From assembly GCA_029858545.1 (NCBI GenBank), contig JAOUFA010000251.1, positions 1 through 5,765 of the forward strand: 5,765 nt of DNA, given 5' to 3'. The notes under the pieces are model-generated. The model did no database searches and was not told the origin of the DNA. It was given only the letters and a program-made list of their open reading frames with translations. Every line of letters starts with the position of its first letter. Position 1 is the first letter of the stretch. The position numbers and the translations under genes were made by a program. This stretch comes from Betaproteobacteria bacterium (GTDB lineage Bacteria > Pseudomonadota > Gammaproteobacteria > Burkholderiales > SG8-39). Shown here piece by piece: positions 5,094 through 5,765 of this stretch.

Positions 5094-5516
5094 ATGAAGA
5101 TTCTTATTCCACTTTTCCTGATCGCGTTCTCGGGAGCCGGTTTGGCCGGGTCCGCGGGCGTGCCCGCACTGCAGGTCGCACTCGCGCAGCAAGCGCGCAG
5201 CGCCGATCCCGGCTTCGGCGGATTTTCCGCCGAACGCGGCGCGAGCTTCTACCGCAATCGCCACGGCGGAGAATGGAGTTGTGCCAGCTGCCATACCGGA
5301 GATCCTTCTGCGGTCGGCAGGCACGCGGTGACGAGGAAGGCAATTCAGCCGCTTGCGCCGGCGGCCAATGCCGCGCGCTTCGCCGATGCGGCGAAGACCG
5401 AGAAGTGGTTCCGGCGCAACTGCAACGATGTGCTGAAGCGCGCCTGCACGGCGCGGGAGAAGGGCGATTTCATCGCTTTCGTGTCGAGCGTCGGGACCGC
5501 GGAGGCGCGGCCATGA
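5094..5516 (+). CDS. shp: SHP-type monoheme cytochrome c (DUF1924 family)
   Basis: The 140-residue precursor begins with a Sec signal peptide (MKILIPLFLIAFSGAGLAGSAG; cleavage likely after Ala18 or Ala21), so the mature cytochrome is periplasmic. A single heme-attachment motif C-A-S-C-H lies at 63-67. The C-terminal part has the DUF1924/SHP signature: IQPLAPAANAARF, then KWFRRNCNDVLKRACTAREKGD. In Rhodobacter sphaeroides SHP (sphaeroides heme protein) an asparagine is the sixth heme ligand and leaves on reduction, so O2 or NO can bind; a disulfide lies nearby. Here Asn109 beside Cys110, with Cys118, occupies the matching place. If cleavage is after Ala21, that Asn would be residue 88 of the mature protein, consistent with the published ligand. 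The physiological role of SHP is unsettled. The gene is first in an operon and overlaps the DHC start by four bases (ATGA). Divergent from the chemoreceptor gene. Confidence 0.88.
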   Translation: MKILIPLFLIAFSGAGLAGSAGVPALQVALAQQARSADPGFGGFSAERGASFYRNRHGGEWSCASCHTGDPSAVGRHAVTRKAIQPLAPAANAARFADAAKTEKWFRRNCNDVLKRACTAREKGDFIAFVSSVGTAEARP

Positions 5517-5765
5517 TGCGGATTGCCATGCTCACCGCACTGCTCGTTCTCAGCTTGGGCCGCGCACGAGCGGACGGCCATGTCTATGCGCCCTACCCTG
5601 CGCTCTATGTGCAGGAGTGCGCGAGCTGCCATGTCGCGTTCCCGCCCGAGCTGATGTCCGCGCAGGGATGGCGAAACCTGATCGCGCAGCTCGACCGGCA
5701 TTTCGGTATCGACGCGAGTCTCGATACTCGGACGCGCGATGCGATCGCCGGGCTCCTCGCCGCAC
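5513..5765 (+). CDS. dhc: Diheme cytochrome c, DHC type (partial, 5' end)
   Basis: The frame opens at ATG 5513, overlapping the shp stop (ATGA), and runs through the window edge, giving 84 residues. GGAGG (5501-5505) lies 7 bases upstream; a second in-frame ATG follows at once at 5516, with 10-base spacing. A signal peptide (1 to about 20, ending GRARA) is followed by YPALYVQECASCHVAFPPEL, with heme motif C-A-S-C-H at 36-40, and then GWRNLIAQLDRHFGIDASLD, the conserved pattern of the DHC family. The second CxxCH expected in this family lies beyond the window. DHC passes electrons to SHP in R. sphaeroides and usually receives them from a membrane cytochrome b encoded next to it. Translational coupling with shp supports a shared function in the periplasm. 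Confidence 0.88.
   Translation, partial: MMRIAMLTALLVLSLGRARADGHVYAPYPALYVQECASCHVAFPPELMSAQGWRNLIAQLDRHFGIDASLDTRTRDAIAGLLAA

Overview
The window is GC-rich with compact genes. It looks like a facultatively anaerobic, motile, respiring betaproteobacterium. A Rhodocyclales relative (Azoarcus/Thauera type) is my guess, based on the SHP/DHC cytochrome pair, the FNR/Anr-type sites and the style of the chemoreceptor. I could not search a database, so the taxonomy is inference.

Layout. Positions 1-83 (+) hold the last codons of a gene that reads like the C-terminus of an amidohydrolase. Positions 84-493 are a convergent intergenic region of about 410 bases with no credible protein gene. It contains an FNR/Anr-like half-conserved dyad (144-157), a possible -10 (179-184), and a striking 25-bp inverted repeat (198-222 with 287-311) that encloses two further perfect hairpins. 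A terminator-like hairpin follows (308-331), and the intrinsic terminator of the next gene lies on the minus strand (431-479). Positions 494-1006 (-) encode an Hsp20 small heat-shock protein. Its promoter region has a full-consensus FNR/Anr box (1084-1097) at the class II distance from a good -10 (1057-1062). Positions 1215-2567 (+) encode a flavoprotein of the FAD-linked oxidase family most like DHCR24/diminuto. It runs convergently into a 701-residue methyl-accepting chemotaxis protein (2584-4689, -), with a gap of only 16 bases.

Positions 4690-5093 are a divergent regulatory region of about 400 bases. It carries two tandem 22-bp repeats, each built on a TCGGTGCAYCGA-type dyad (4894-4937), and an 11-bp-period CTAAG/TTAAG direct repeat of the kind bound by OmpR/PmrA/QseB-family response regulators (5031-5047). 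Downstream are a c-type cytochrome of the SHP type (DUF1924 family, 5094-5516) and, overlapping its stop codon by 4 bases, the start of a diheme cytochrome c (DHC type, 5513 to the window end).

How the parts relate. SHP and DHC are known electron-transfer partners (SHP binds small ligands at a high-spin heme, DHC feeds it electrons), so the right end is the beginning of an shp-dhc(-cytochrome b) operon. The FNR/Anr signals on the left suggest that the small heat-shock gene, and perhaps an unannotated structured RNA, respond to oxygen limitation. The chemoreceptor shares its upstream region with the cytochrome operon, so joint control is possible but unproven. The least explained element is the 198-311 structure with its promoter-like signals.
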